Below are positions 1 to 7,647 of a stretch of 30,601 nt of DNA, piece by piece; position 1 is the first letter of the stretch, and each line of letters begins with the position of its first letter. Both the position numbers and the translations under genes were made by a program. The notes under the pieces are model-generated. The model was not told where the DNA came from and made no database searches. It worked only from the letters and a program-made list of their open reading frames with translations. Source of the stretch: RGIG5612 sp045599965 (lineage in GTDB: Bacteria; Bacillota; Clostridia; Lachnospirales; Lachnospiraceae); the NCBI GenBank assembly GCA_045599965.1, contig JAZRXA010000076.1:1-30601 (forward strand), written 5' to 3'.

Positions 1-113
1 TTAGCTCCGATAAGCGTAACAATCTCACCTTCGTTAACTTCGAAGGAAACCCCTTTAAGTGCTTGAATAACTCCATAAAATACCTGAAGGTCTTTAACTT
101 CTAATAATGCCAT
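1..113 (-). CDS. livF: LivF-type branched-chain amino-acid ABC transporter ATPase (5' part only)
   Basis: Only the first 37 or so codons are inside the window; the rest lies beyond the left edge. The visible N-terminus (MALLEVKDLQVFYGVIQALK, then GVSFEVNEGEIVTLIGA) is the beginning of an ABC ATPase just before its Walker A loop, and the wording is typical of LivF, the second ATPase of the LIV-type importer. The start ATG at 113-111 is preceded by GGAGG inside the 3' end of livG, with only 3 bp between the livG stop and this start, so the two are translationally coupled. Assignment to livF rather than a second livG rests on operon position and the N-terminal sequence. Confidence 0.85.
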   Translation of the reverse strand, partial: MALLEVKDLQVFYGVIQALKGVSFEVNEGEIVTLIGA

Positions 114-116
114 CTC

Positions 117-887
117 TTAACCTCCAATATATGCTTTGATAACTTCTGGATTGTTTAAGCAATCCTCCGTTTTGCCTTGTGCCAATACTGTGCCAAAGTT
201 TAAGACTGTAAGTTCTTCGCAAATACCTGAAACGAATTTCATGTCATGCTCGATTAAAAGAACCGTGAGGTCAAACTCATCACGAATCTTCTTTATAATT
301 CTTACTAGGTCAGCCGTCTCTTGTGGGTTCATGCCTGCTGCCGGCTCATCTAAAAGAATAAGTTTTGGATTCGTTGCGAGTGCTCTAGCAATTTCTAGTT
401 TACGTTGTTTACCATAAGGAAGATTACAAGCAAGATTGTTTCTGTCTTCTTCAAGACCAAACACTCTTAAAATTTCCTTTGCATGTTCGCGCATAGTTCT
501 TTCAACTTTGAAATGTTTAGGGAGTCGGAACATGCTAGTTAAGAAACTACATTTATATTGTGGTTGATTGTGAAGACCAACCATAACGTTTCTTATAACG
601 CTCATGTTACTAAAGAGACGAATGTTTTGGAATGTTCTTGCAATTCCTTTGTGATTTATTTGCTCTTGGGTCATTCCTTTTAATTCTTCGCCATCAAGGA
701 AGAACGTTCCGGTTGTAGGAAGGTAAACGCCAGTAAGCATATTAAAGACTGTTGTCTTTCCTGCTCCGTTAGGTCCAACCATTCCATAGATTTGACCCTT
801 CTTAATTTTTATGTTTGCATCTTGAACAGCTTTAAGTCCACCAAAGGAGATGCCCAAATCTTTTGTCTCTAATAAATATTCTGACAT
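117..887 (-). CDS. livG: LivG-type branched-chain amino-acid ABC transporter ATPase
   Basis: A 256-residue cytoplasmic ATPase that powers a high-affinity importer for branched-chain or related amino acids with LivF. Seen in the sequence: Walker A GPNGAGKTT (residues 38-46), Q-loop TFQN (85-88), a family-specific signature LPYGKQRKLE (156-165) in place of the generic LSGGQ, Walker B LILLDEP (176-182) and the switch histidine in LLIEHDM (H214). The loop after the Q-loop and the long middle segment with a basic stretch are typical of LivG. The ATG directly abuts the livM stop, and its ribosome site GGAGGG lies inside livM. Length is normal for the family. The substrate could be another amino acid or amide, because LIV-type systems vary. 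Confidence 0.93.
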   Translation of the reverse strand: MSEYLLETKDLGISFGGLKAVQDANIKIKKGQIYGMVGPNGAGKTTVFNMLTGVYLPTTGTFFLDGEELKGMTQEQINHKGIARTFQNIRLFSNMSVIRNVMVGLHNQPQYKCSFLTSMFRLPKHFKVERTMREHAKEILRVFGLEEDRNNLACNLPYGKQRKLEIARALATNPKLILLDEPAAGMNPQETADLVRIIKKIRDEFDLTVLLIEHDMKFVSGICEELTVLNFGTVLAQGKTEDCLNNPEVIKAYIGG

Positions 888-2108
888 TTATTTGCCCTCC
901 TTTTTCATTTGTTCAAGTTCTTCTATTGGGATGTAGGCTCTTTCATCTTCAGAGTCGTCCGCAAATCCTACTTTTTCGCTAACAGGTGATGATGCATATT
1001 CCGTTCTTGCATCTGCTGATAAAAGCTCGTCCATGTTAATCTTCGTAGGAACTCTATCCCATTGGGCGCCATCATTTCTGATTTTGCCAGCATCGACGGG
1101 CTTCTTCCGCCAATTCTTCGGGTTAACTTTTTCTCTAAAGTTTTTCATTGCTGGAGCATTGCTAAAGATTATGATAAGGATAAGAATTAATGCGTAAACA
1201 ATATTCTTAACTGGCGCAAGTGCTCCTGAAAGTTGCGCTTGAAGCGCAATGTTTAAGTAAGTGATGATTGCTGCTGCGATTAGCGAACCATTAATTGAGC
1301 CCATACCACCAAGTACGACCATAACCAATATTTCAATTGAGTAGTTGTACGAGAATGTTTCTTGTCGAATTGTTCCGATTGTTTCACCATAGAGAACTCC
1401 GGCAACGCCTGCAAAGAAAGCAGCTATCATAAATACTAATAATTTATAGAATGTAACATTTACGCCCATAGCCTTTGCTGCGATTTCGTTATCACGAATA
1501 GCAACAACTGCGCGACCATGTTTACTATTTATTAAATTTTGACAACAGAAAAGTACGATGAGCAAAACTACGAAAGCTACGATAAACAATGTGTTTGAAT
1601 CATAAAGCTGTGTGCTCATACCCATAGCACCTCCGAATGCGCCTAGGTTCTTAAATACGCAACGTACAATTTCTCCGAATGCTAAAGTAGCAATTGCAAG
1701 ATAATCGCCTTTAAGTCTAAGTGCTGGAAGGCCAATAATAAATCCGAAAATTGCAGCAATGATTCCTGCAACAATCATTGTAATAATTATTATTAATATC
1801 TCAGGAAGTGCCGTGCTTGCACGCAAAATGTTTGCAACATAACAACCTAGATATGCGCCAACACACATAAATCCTGCATGTCCAAGTGAAAGCTCTCCTA
1901 AGAAACCAACAACTAAGTTAAGTGAAACAGCCAAGATACAGCTAAAAGCTATACGTGGCAATGTGCTCTTATCTGAATATCCTAATCCTCCTGTTAAATT
2001 AAGGACTATCATTACGATAAGGAAGATTATAATTACTGCATAGTTTATGTAATTTTTCCAAGATGCATTTTGGAAAATATTTTTCTTTTTAATCCCGCTC
2101 ATAATCAC
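888..2108 (-). CDS. livM: LivM-type branched-chain amino-acid ABC transporter permease with long C-terminal tail
   Basis: An inner-membrane permease subunit with multiple hydrophobic segments. The family motif GELSLGHAGFMCVGAY lies at residues 71-86, and the cytoplasmic coupling segment RAVVAIRDNEIAAKAMGVNV is at 199-218. It should form the translocation pore with LivH. The last membrane segment ends near residue 318, and about 84 hydrophilic, partly acidic residues follow. That tail is longer than the short ends usual for LivM. The start given is GTG, which overlaps the livH TGA stop as GTGA. An in-frame ATG two codons later (2102), preceded by AAGGTG, is an equally good start and shortens the protein by two residues. 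Confidence 0.92.
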   Translation of the reverse strand: MIMSGIKKKNIFQNASWKNYINYAVIIIFLIVMIVLNLTGGLGYSDKSTLPRIAFSCILAVSLNLVVGFLGELSLGHAGFMCVGAYLGCYVANILRASTALPEILIIIITMIVAGIIAAIFGFIIGLPALRLKGDYLAIATLAFGEIVRCVFKNLGAFGGAMGMSTQLYDSNTLFIVAFVVLLIVLFCCQNLINSKHGRAVVAIRDNEIAAKAMGVNVTFYKLLVFMIAAFFAGVAGVLYGETIGTIRQETFSYNYSIEILVMVVLGGMGSINGSLIAAAIITYLNIALQAQLSGALAPVKNIVYALILILIIIFSNAPAMKNFREKVNPKNWRKKPVDAGKIRNDGAQWDRVPTKINMDELLSADARTEYASSPVSEKVGFADDSEDERAYIPIEELEQMKKEGK

Positions 2109-2995
2109 ACCTTAACCCTTCTCTTCTTTCCTAAAAGGCCAATTGGTCTGACTAATAGGATGATAATTAACAATGCAAATTCGATTGCAGTTGTATAACT
2201 AGATACAGCTGGAATTGAATTGCAAACAACTTCAACAACGCCTAACAAAACACCGCCTAAAACTGCACCTGGAATAGAACCGATTCCGCCGATAACTGCG
2301 GCGGCAAAAGCTTTAATACCTGGCATAGATCCTAGCGTTGGGCTAATAGATGTAATTGGTAAATAAAATAGTGATGCAAATGTTGCAAGACCTGAGCCAA
2401 TTGCAAATGTTATTGATACGATTTTATTTACGTTGATACCCATCATCTGAGCGGCACCTTTGTCTTCTGAAACAGCAAGCATAGCGCGACCTGTACGAGT
2501 TTTCTTTACGAAAAGTACAAGCGCAATCATGATAATCGCTCCTGCAACTAAGGTAATAATCGCACTCCATTTAATTACATATTTCCCCAAATTAACTGTT
2601 CCTAATCTATCTAAGATAGAAATAGTTCTTTGATCAGCACCCCAAATAAGTTGCGCAACACCTTGAAGCAAGTAGCTAACACCGATAGCCGTAATTAGCG
2701 CGGCTAGTGGCGATGCTCCTCTTAAAGGTTTATAAGCAACTTTTTCAATTACAATACCTAGAACTGTACAGACGACGACGGCCACGACGAACGAAAGTAG
2801 TGAGCTTAGCCAAATTGGCATAGACCCTACGCTCCATGTAAGATTGCACATTACATAAATCATATAAGCTCCGACCATGATTACATCACCATGAGCGAAG
2901 TTCAACATTTTTGCTATTCCGTATACCATCGTGTAGCCTAACGCTATCAGTGCGTATATGGCACCTAAGCTAAGGCCGTTAATTGCTATCGCCAT
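2105..2995 (-). CDS. livH: LivH-type branched-chain amino-acid ABC transporter permease
   Basis: A 296-residue polytopic membrane protein, the partner permease of LivM. The N-terminal NGLSLGAIYALIALGYTMVY and the motif LNFAHGDVIMVGAYMIY are diagnostic of LivH, and the coupling-helix segment RAMLAVSEDKGAAQMMGINV sits in the middle. It ends in the basic KKRRVKV, expected to be cytoplasmic. The ATG at 2995 is preceded by AGGAGAG at a good distance. It follows livK after an 88-bp gap that contains a strong hairpin, and overlaps livM by 4 bp. Length and hydropathy are ordinary for the family. Confidence 0.94.
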   Translation of the reverse strand: MAIAINGLSLGAIYALIALGYTMVYGIAKMLNFAHGDVIMVGAYMIYVMCNLTWSVGSMPIWLSSLLSFVVAVVVCTVLGIVIEKVAYKPLRGASPLAALITAIGVSYLLQGVAQLIWGADQRTISILDRLGTVNLGKYVIKWSAIITLVAGAIIMIALVLFVKKTRTGRAMLAVSEDKGAAQMMGINVNKIVSITFAIGSGLATFASLFYLPITSISPTLGSMPGIKAFAAAVIGGIGSIPGAVLGGVLLGVVEVVCNSIPAVSSYTTAIEFALLIIILLVRPIGLLGKKRRVKV

Positions 2996-3019
2996 ATATA
3001 CTCTCCTTTTACATGGGCT

Positions 3020-3048
3020 TAGCTAAGGCTCTTTTGAAGCCTTAGCTA
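3020..3048 (-). promoter_or_regulatory. Intercistronic hairpin between livK and livH
   Basis: TAGCTAAGGCT (3020-3030) and its exact reverse complement (3038-3048) form an 11-bp stem with a 7-base loop. Reading in the direction of the liv transcript, no U-run follows; the next sequence leads into the livH ribosome site. This makes it a poor full terminator. It is more likely a 3' stabiliser or partial attenuator that lets livK mRNA exceed livHMGF mRNA, a common arrangement for binding-protein genes (inference). Confidence 0.6.
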
Positions 3049-3083
3049 TAGCTCGTTTTTATTTACATTAATTAATATTTTTA

Positions 3084-4214
3084 TTAGTTAAGAACCTTTA
3101 TGATAGGTGTCTTATTACATGCGCCTGTTGCTTCCCACTTCATATCACCAGTTACGCCTGAATATCCAAAGCTTGAATCAGTAATAACTTTAACTACCAT
3201 TTCACCAAGTGTCTTTGCATCAACTGATACGTCTTTAGCCTCTGCTTTTTCAAGACAACCTGCGATTGTATATATACAATCATAACCATCAGCTGCGAAT
3301 TGATCTGGAGCTGCGCCGTATTTTTCTGTATAAGCTTTTACGAAAGCTGATACATTCTCATCTGTTGATTCAGCATCGAAAGGAGTGATGTAGCTAATTG
3401 GGTTTTTAACTGTGTCATCTAATAATGGTGCAAGACCATCAAATCCGTCACAACCGAAGATTGTGATGTCGGCATGACCTGAGTTTGTACATTCTCTTGC
3501 TACAAGGTTAGCTTCTGTATAGTAGAATGGACAGAAGATAACGTCACAGTTTTTAAGCATTTCAACCTGCGCTGAGAAGCTCTTCTTGTTATCAGCATCA
3601 AATGTTGCTGTTGTGAAATCAACTTTTAAGTTTTTCATTTCAGCTGCGAATGCCTCATAGATACCTGATGAATATGTATCAGATGTGTCATAGATACAAC
3701 CGATTTTTTTGAAGTTCTTTGTAAGTTCTTGAGCTGCTAAAAATCCTTGGTCAGGATCACCAAAGCATACACGGAAAGCTGTGTCACCAGTTTCGATAAC
3801 TGATGCTGCTGATGCTGAAGGTGTAAGGAAGAATAATCCTGCTTGAGCTGCTTGTTGACCAAAAGCTTCAGCTGAACCTGATGTTACTGAACCAAGTGAT
3901 AATTGCATGCCCCAGTCCATTAACTGACCAAATCCTGTCGTTGCATCTGCTGCTGCTGCCTTGTCATCAATAATTTTGAACTCAATGTTAAATCCGTTAA
4001 CACCGCCTGCTGCATTAATTTCGTCAACTGCAAGCTGTGCACCCTGCTGTACAGAAATACCGTATGATGAAGCATCGCCTGTTAAAGGACCTGTACATCC
4101 GATTTTCCATACGCCAGAAGCGTCTTTGTTTCCTTTGTTACCGCAAGCTGCAAGGCATGAGATTGCAAATACTGCTACCATAACAACTGCTAAAACTTTT
4201 GCTATCTTTTTCAT
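3084..4214 (-). CDS. livK: LIV-type substrate-binding lipoprotein
   Basis: A 376-residue extracellular binding protein that delivers substrate to LivHM. The N-terminus has two lysines, a hydrophobic stretch and a lipobox LAAC with the acylated cysteine at residue 24, followed by a short GNKGNKDASG linker. It is therefore predicted to be a membrane-anchored lipoprotein. The mature part begins with KIGCTGPLTGDASSYGISVQ and AVDEINAAGG, standard for the Peripla_BP_6/LivJ-LivK family. The bound amino acid cannot be read from the sequence. The ATG at 4214 has AGAGGA upstream. No convincing promoter is visible in the 59 bp before it, so it may be read from the serS-tRNA transcript. Confidence 0.92.
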   Translation of the reverse strand: MKKIAKVLAVVMVAVFAISCLAACGNKGNKDASGVWKIGCTGPLTGDASSYGISVQQGAQLAVDEINAAGGVNGFNIEFKIIDDKAAAADATTGFGQLMDWGMQLSLGSVTSGSAEAFGQQAAQAGLFFLTPSASAASVIETGDTAFRVCFGDPDQGFLAAQELTKNFKKIGCIYDTSDTYSSGIYEAFAAEMKNLKVDFTTATFDADNKKSFSAQVEMLKNCDVIFCPFYYTEANLVARECTNSGHADITIFGCDGFDGLAPLLDDTVKNPISYITPFDAESTDENVSAFVKAYTEKYGAAPDQFAADGYDCIYTIAGCLEKAEAKDVSVDAKTLGEMVVKVITDSSFGYSGVTGDMKWEATGACNKTPIIKVLN

Positions 4215-4257
4215 GATTTTCCTCTTTCTTTGCCAAATGACAAATTTTAGTATGAAA

Positions 4258-4271
4258 GGAACTTTCGTCCC
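4258..4271 (-). terminator. Weak hairpin after tRNA-Arg
   Basis: Immediately 3' of the tRNA, GGGAC and GTTCC flank a GAAA tetraloop (five pairs including one G-U), followed by TTTCAT. It could help 3'-end formation of the tRNA or cause partial termination before livK. The stem is short and the U-tract poor, so this is tentative. Confidence 0.25.
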
Positions 4272-4273
4272 AA

Positions 4274-4345
4274 CACCCCCTACAGGAATCGAACCTGTAA
4301 CTAGCCCTTAGGAGGGGCTTGTTATATCCATTTAACTAAGAAGGC
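4274..4345 (-). tRNA. tRNA-Arg, anticodon CCU
   Basis: A complete 72-base cloverleaf can be drawn on the minus strand. The acceptor GCCTTCT pairs with AGGGGGT using three wobble pairs (G1-U72, U4-G69, U5-G68). The D stem is GTTA/TAAC. The anticodon stem AGCCC/GGGCT holds the loop CTCCTAA, with anticodon CCU reading AGG. The T stem ACAGG/CCTGT holds the loop TTCGATT. The variable region has 4 bases, the discriminator is G, and CCA is not encoded. It begins 7 bp after the serS stop, so it may be co-transcribed with serS and released by processing. Confidence 0.9.
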
Positions 4346-4352
4346 ATGCTCT

Positions 4353-5630
4353 TTACTTTGAGATCACATCTTTTCCTAGATATGGTCTTAGTGCTTCTGG
4401 TACAACAACACTACCATCAGCTTGTTGGAAGTTCTCCATGATTGCTGCTGTTGTTCTTCCGATTGCGACACCGCTACCGTTAAGTGTATGAACAAATTCA
4501 GCTTTATCCTTAGGATTATTTTTATATTTAATATTTGCTCTTCTAGCTTGGAATGATTCAAAGTTAGAGCAGCTACTTATTTCAACATATCTTCCATAGC
4601 TTGGCATCCAAACTTCAATGTCATATTTCATTGCTGCTGTAAAACCTAAATCGCCAAGACAAATCTTTACTACTCTATATGGAAGACCTAACATCTGGAG
4701 AACTTCTTCTGCATCACAAGTAAGTTTTTCAAGTTCTTCATACGAATCTTCCGGTTTTGTAAATTTAACAAGTTCAACTTTGTTAAATTGATGCTGGCGG
4801 ATAAGTCCTCTTGTGTCACGACCTGCGCTTCCCGCTTCAGCTCTAAAGCATGCTGTGTATGCACAGTGTTTTATAGGAAGATTGTTTCCATCTAAAATCA
4901 TGTCGCGATACATGTTAGTTACTGGAACTTCTGCTGTTGGTACGAGAAAATATTCTCTTCCATCGCCAAAAACTTTATAAGCGTCTTCTTCAAATTTTGG
5001 GAGCTGGCCAGTGCCTGTCATGCTCTCTCTTGAAACCATAAAAGGCGGGAACACTTCTGTGTAGCCATGCTTTTCGGTATGCGTATCAAGGAAGAAGTTC
5101 ATGATAGCTCTTTCAAGTTTAGCACCATCGCCTCTATATACTGTAAAGCGGCTTCCGCTTATTTTTGCTGCTGTTTCAGGATCTAAAATTCCAAGTTCTT
5201 CTCCGAGATCCCAATGAGCTTTTGGTTCAAAATCAAATTTAGTAGGCTCGCCCCATTTTCTAATTTCAACATTATCTTCATCCGTTTTTCCAGCTGGTAC
5301 TGATGGGTTTGGGATGTTCGGTATAGTAAGCATCCAATCATTTAATGCTTTGTCAGCTTCAGCAACTTTAGCGTCAAGGCCTTTTATTTTTTCAGAAAGT
5401 TCTTTCATTTCGGCCATAACAGCGCTTGTGTCTTCGCCAGCTTTTTTCATTTGTGGAATCTGCTTTGAAACTTTATTTTGTTGCGCTTTTAAAACCTCAA
5501 CTTCACTAAGTAAATTTCTTCTTTGCTCATCTAGAGTTTTTAATTGGTCTAAATCAAATTCTTCGTTTCTATTTTCAAGTGCTTTTTTTACGCCTTCAAA
5601 ATCAGTTCTTAACAACTTTATATCTAACAT
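4353..5630 (-). CDS. serS: Seryl-tRNA synthetase
   Basis: A 425-residue class II aminoacyl-tRNA synthetase that charges tRNA-Ser with serine. The N-terminal antiparallel coiled coil (about residues 30-105, rich in K/E/Q heptads) is the tRNA-Ser binding arm. The catalytic core carries TAEVP for serine recognition, motif 2 FRAEAGSAGRDTRGLIRQHQ and motif 3 NGSGVAIGRTTAAIMEN. Length is normal. The ATG overlaps the parB stop by one base (TAATG), so translation is coupled to parB. This placement of serS downstream of parAB is seen in other Firmicutes. No T-box leader is present, as expected for an internal operon gene. Confidence 0.97.
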   Translation of the reverse strand: MLDIKLLRTDFEGVKKALENRNEEFDLDQLKTLDEQRRNLLSEVEVLKAQQNKVSKQIPQMKKAGEDTSAVMAEMKELSEKIKGLDAKVAEADKALNDWMLTIPNIPNPSVPAGKTDEDNVEIRKWGEPTKFDFEPKAHWDLGEELGILDPETAAKISGSRFTVYRGDGAKLERAIMNFFLDTHTEKHGYTEVFPPFMVSRESMTGTGQLPKFEEDAYKVFGDGREYFLVPTAEVPVTNMYRDMILDGNNLPIKHCAYTACFRAEAGSAGRDTRGLIRQHQFNKVELVKFTKPEDSYEELEKLTCDAEEVLQMLGLPYRVVKICLGDLGFTAAMKYDIEVWMPSYGRYVEISSCSNFESFQARRANIKYKNNPKDKAEFVHTLNGSGVAIGRTTAAIMENFQQADGSVVVPEALRPYLGKDVISK

Positions 5631-6520
5631 TATTTTGCTCCCTTATTTATAATGCCGTAAATTCTATCAAGCTCGTCTTCGGAATAATAATTAATTTCGA
5701 TTTTTCCTTTGCCTTTATCTCGGCGATTTATTTTTACTTTCGTTCCAAGGGCCGTTCCTAACTTCTTTTCTAAATCTTTGTAAACGAAAGCCATATCATC
5801 TTTTTTCTTTACAGCTTTTTTCTTGCCAGCGCTTTCGCTTAAAGCTTTTACTAAATCTTCTGTCTGGCGAACACTTAAGCTTTTTTCTACAACATCTTTT
5901 GCTACTTTTAATTGTTTTTCTTTATTTTCAATTCCAAGAATCGCTCTTGCATGTCCCGCACTCAATGCGCCATCAACAAGCATTTTTTGAACTTCGTCAT
6001 GAAGTTTAAGAAGTCTCATCGCATTAGTGATAACTGTTCTGCTTTTTGAAACTCTTTTAGCGAGTTCATCTTGAGTTAATTTATAATCATCGATAAGTTT
6101 TTTATAGCTCTTTGCTTCTTCGATAGGATTTAAATCTTCTCTTTGTATGTTTTCAATGAGCGAAATTTCAGCAATTTCTTTTTCTGAATAATCTTTAATT
6201 ACAACAGGAACTTCTTTTAAGCCAGCTTTCTTTGCAGCTCTCCATCTTCTTTCGCCTGCAATAATTTGATAATAATCATCTTTTTTGCAAACAATGATTG
6301 GTTGGATAATTCCATATTGTTTAATAGATTCTGAAAGTTCTTCTAATGCTTCTTCATCAAATTTCTTTCTTGGTTGCTCCCTGTTAGGTTCAATCATAGA
6401 AGTCTTAAGTGAAACAACGTCTTTTTCTTCGATACTTTTTTTAATTGGTTCCTCGACATCTGTTGGTAATAATAAATCCAATCCTTTGCCGAGGCCTCCT
6501 AGTCCTTTTTTCTTTGCCAT
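5630..6520 (-). CDS. parB: Chromosome-partitioning protein ParB (Spo0J)
   Basis: A 296-residue CTP-dependent DNA clamp that loads at parS and organises the origin. The lysine-rich N-terminal tail KKKGLGGLGKGLDLLLP is the ParA-stimulating peptide. The CTP-binding box GERRWRA is at residues 89-95 and the second conserved box ENIQREDLNP at 123-132. A helix-turn-helix (about 147-170, LTQDELAKRVSKSRTVITNA) recognises parS. A lysine-rich linker leads to the C-terminal dimerisation segment. It follows parA after 57 bp and overlaps serS. Three parS candidates in the window are its likely targets. Confidence 0.97.
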   Translation of the reverse strand: MAKKKGLGGLGKGLDLLLPTDVEEPIKKSIEEKDVVSLKTSMIEPNREQPRKKFDEEALEELSESIKQYGIIQPIIVCKKDDYYQIIAGERRWRAAKKAGLKEVPVVIKDYSEKEIAEISLIENIQREDLNPIEEAKSYKKLIDDYKLTQDELAKRVSKSRTVITNAMRLLKLHDEVQKMLVDGALSAGHARAILGIENKEKQLKVAKDVVEKSLSVRQTEDLVKALSESAGKKKAVKKKDDMAFVYKDLEKKLGTALGTKVKINRRDKGKGKIEINYYSEDELDRIYGIINKGAK

Positions 6521-6577
6521 AAAACCCTTCTCTTTCGTTTTTCTTCCTATATAAAATGGATTAACAAATTTCTAAAA

Positions 6578-7342
6578 CTAATCTCTTCTTGAAATAACTT
6601 CTGCTGCTAAAAGTCTATAACTATCTGCTCCTGTCGAAGTTGGTGCATATTCCGTAATAGGCATTCCGTAGCTTGGAGCTTCTGCAAGTCTTACATTTCT
6701 CGGAATAATTGTGTTGTAAATATTTTCTTTTAATGTCTCTTTTACATTTTCAACAACTTGCAAAGAAAGTTTCGTTCTTGCGTCATACATTGTAAAGACA
6801 ACACCTTCTAGTTTTAATTCCGGATTAAGTTTTTTCTTTACAAGATTTATTGTATGTAATAACTGTGAAAGTCCTTCGAGTGCATAGTACTCGCACTGGA
6901 TAGGAACAAGTACCGTGTCCGCAGCGCTCATCGCATTTACTGTCAACATGTTTAGCGATGGTGGACAATCAATTAAAATAAAATCAAATCTGTCTTTAAC
7001 CGGATCGAGAATTTTCTTTAAATAATGTTCTCTATCTTCCATATCAATTAAATCAATTTCTGCACCAGAAAGATTTATATTAGAAGGAAGAACCCAAAGG
7101 TTTTCATATTCAGTTTTTACAACGCACTCATCAAATGTTGTTTTTCCAACAAATAACTCGTAGAGTGTAATGTCTAAGCTTCTTTTGTCGATGCCAACAC
7201 CACTTGAGGCGTTCCCCTGTGGGTCAAGATCGACTAGCAAAACTTTTCTTTTTTCTTCTGCGAGTGCAGCTGATAAATTTATCGTGGTAGTAGTTTTTCC
7301 AACTCCACCTTTCTGATTAGCAACTGCAATAATTCTGCCCAT
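6578..7342 (-). CDS. parA: Chromosome-partitioning ATPase ParA (Soj)
   Basis: A 254-residue deviant-Walker-A ATPase that works with ParB in origin segregation and, in relatives, regulates DnaA. The P-loop KGGVGKTTTT is at residues 11-20, with the signature lysine at K11. DLDPQGN follows at about 38-44, and the Walker B-type FILIDCPPSL lies near 120. There is no N-terminal DNA-binding extension, so it is a chromosomal Soj-type rather than a plasmid type Ia ParA. The ATG is preceded by AGGAGA. A promoter and a parS-like site lie just upstream, so ParB spreading could influence its own operon. Confidence 0.97.
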   Translation of the reverse strand: MGRIIAVANQKGGVGKTTTTINLSAALAEEKRKVLLVDLDPQGNASSGVGIDKRSLDITLYELFVGKTTFDECVVKTEYENLWVLPSNINLSGAEIDLIDMEDREHYLKKILDPVKDRFDFILIDCPPSLNMLTVNAMSAADTVLVPIQCEYYALEGLSQLLHTINLVKKKLNPELKLEGVVFTMYDARTKLSLQVVENVKETLKENIYNTIIPRNVRLAEAPSYGMPITEYAPTSTGADSYRLLAAEVISRRD

Positions 7343-7397
7343 AAAATTCTCCTAAAAATTGTATTAAAAAAATACTCCCCAAAAGTAATTAAAGCGT

Positions 7398-7427
7398 ATT
7401 GTATCACAAGAAAAACCTTGATTACAA
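7398..7427 (-). promoter_or_regulatory. Predicted parA promoter
   Basis: On the minus strand TTGTAA (7427-7422) and TACAAT (7403-7398) are separated by 18 bp. The -10 is preceded by TGA, which fits an extended -10. It lies 56 bp upstream of the parA ATG and just downstream of the parS site. Confidence 0.55.
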
Positions 7428-7444
7428 GCACTTTTTTTCAATTT

Positions 7445-7460
7445 TGTGCCACGTGAAACA
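7445..7460. promoter_or_regulatory. parS site 1 (upstream of parA)
   Basis: TGTGCCACGTGAAACA differs by one base from the Firmicute parS sequence TGTTCCACGTGAAACA and keeps the CACGTG core. It is expected to be bound by ParB. It sits directly upstream of the parA promoter. Confidence 0.85.
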
Positions 7461-7531
7461 CTTTCAATTTGGCTCTTAGATAAGTGAATTGTATTCATCT
7501 TAAAACATATTTCATTTCATGTTGCGGACAT

Positions 7532-7611
7532 CTCTTGAAAAAGTGTAATTTTTGTGCAAAAACCTCTTGAAAAAGTGTATAAATTTCCAAAAAATCTCTT
7601 GAAAAAGTGCA
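7532..7611 (+). repeat. Three 16-bp direct repeats with an exact 32-bp period
   Basis: CTCTTGAAAAAGTGTA occurs at 7532-7547 and 7564-7579, and CTCTTGAAAAAGTGCA at 7596-7611. Start-to-start spacing is exactly 32 bp both times, about three helical turns, so all three copies face the same side of the DNA. The intervening 16 bp differ, so this is not simple tandem duplication drift. The third copy supplies the -35 hexamer of the promoter for the ATPase gene. This is the layout expected of a multi-site operator or iteron set; the protein that binds it is unknown. Confidence 0.85.
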
Positions 7612-7626
7612 GAAAAATGGTATTAT
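7599..7626 (+). promoter_or_regulatory. Predicted promoter of the DUF4143 ATPase gene
   Basis: TTGAAA (7599-7604) lies inside the third 16-bp repeat. A 16-bp spacer leads to TATTAT (7621-7626), 21 bp before the ATG. The ribosome site GAGG is at 7635-7638. A protein bound to the repeats would overlap the RNA polymerase footprint. Confidence 0.65.
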
Positions 7627-7647
7627 TAACGTGCGAGGTAATAAAAT

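Larger units (their letters stand above)
7343..7647. other. Divergent intergenic region between parA and the DUF4143 ATPase gene
   Basis: A 305-bp AT-rich gap between divergently transcribed genes. It holds, from left to right: the parA promoter (7398-7427), a parS site (7445-7460), a small imperfect palindrome near 7478-7500, and three evenly spaced 16-bp repeats (7532-7611) overlapping the rightward promoter. I see no coding sequence in it. Confidence 0.7.

Noticed and set aside
4215..4352. Integration site or genomic-island boundary at the tRNA-Arg
   Set aside because: No integrase, no duplicated tRNA 3' end and no att-like repeat are visible nearby; both sides are ordinary chromosomal genes.
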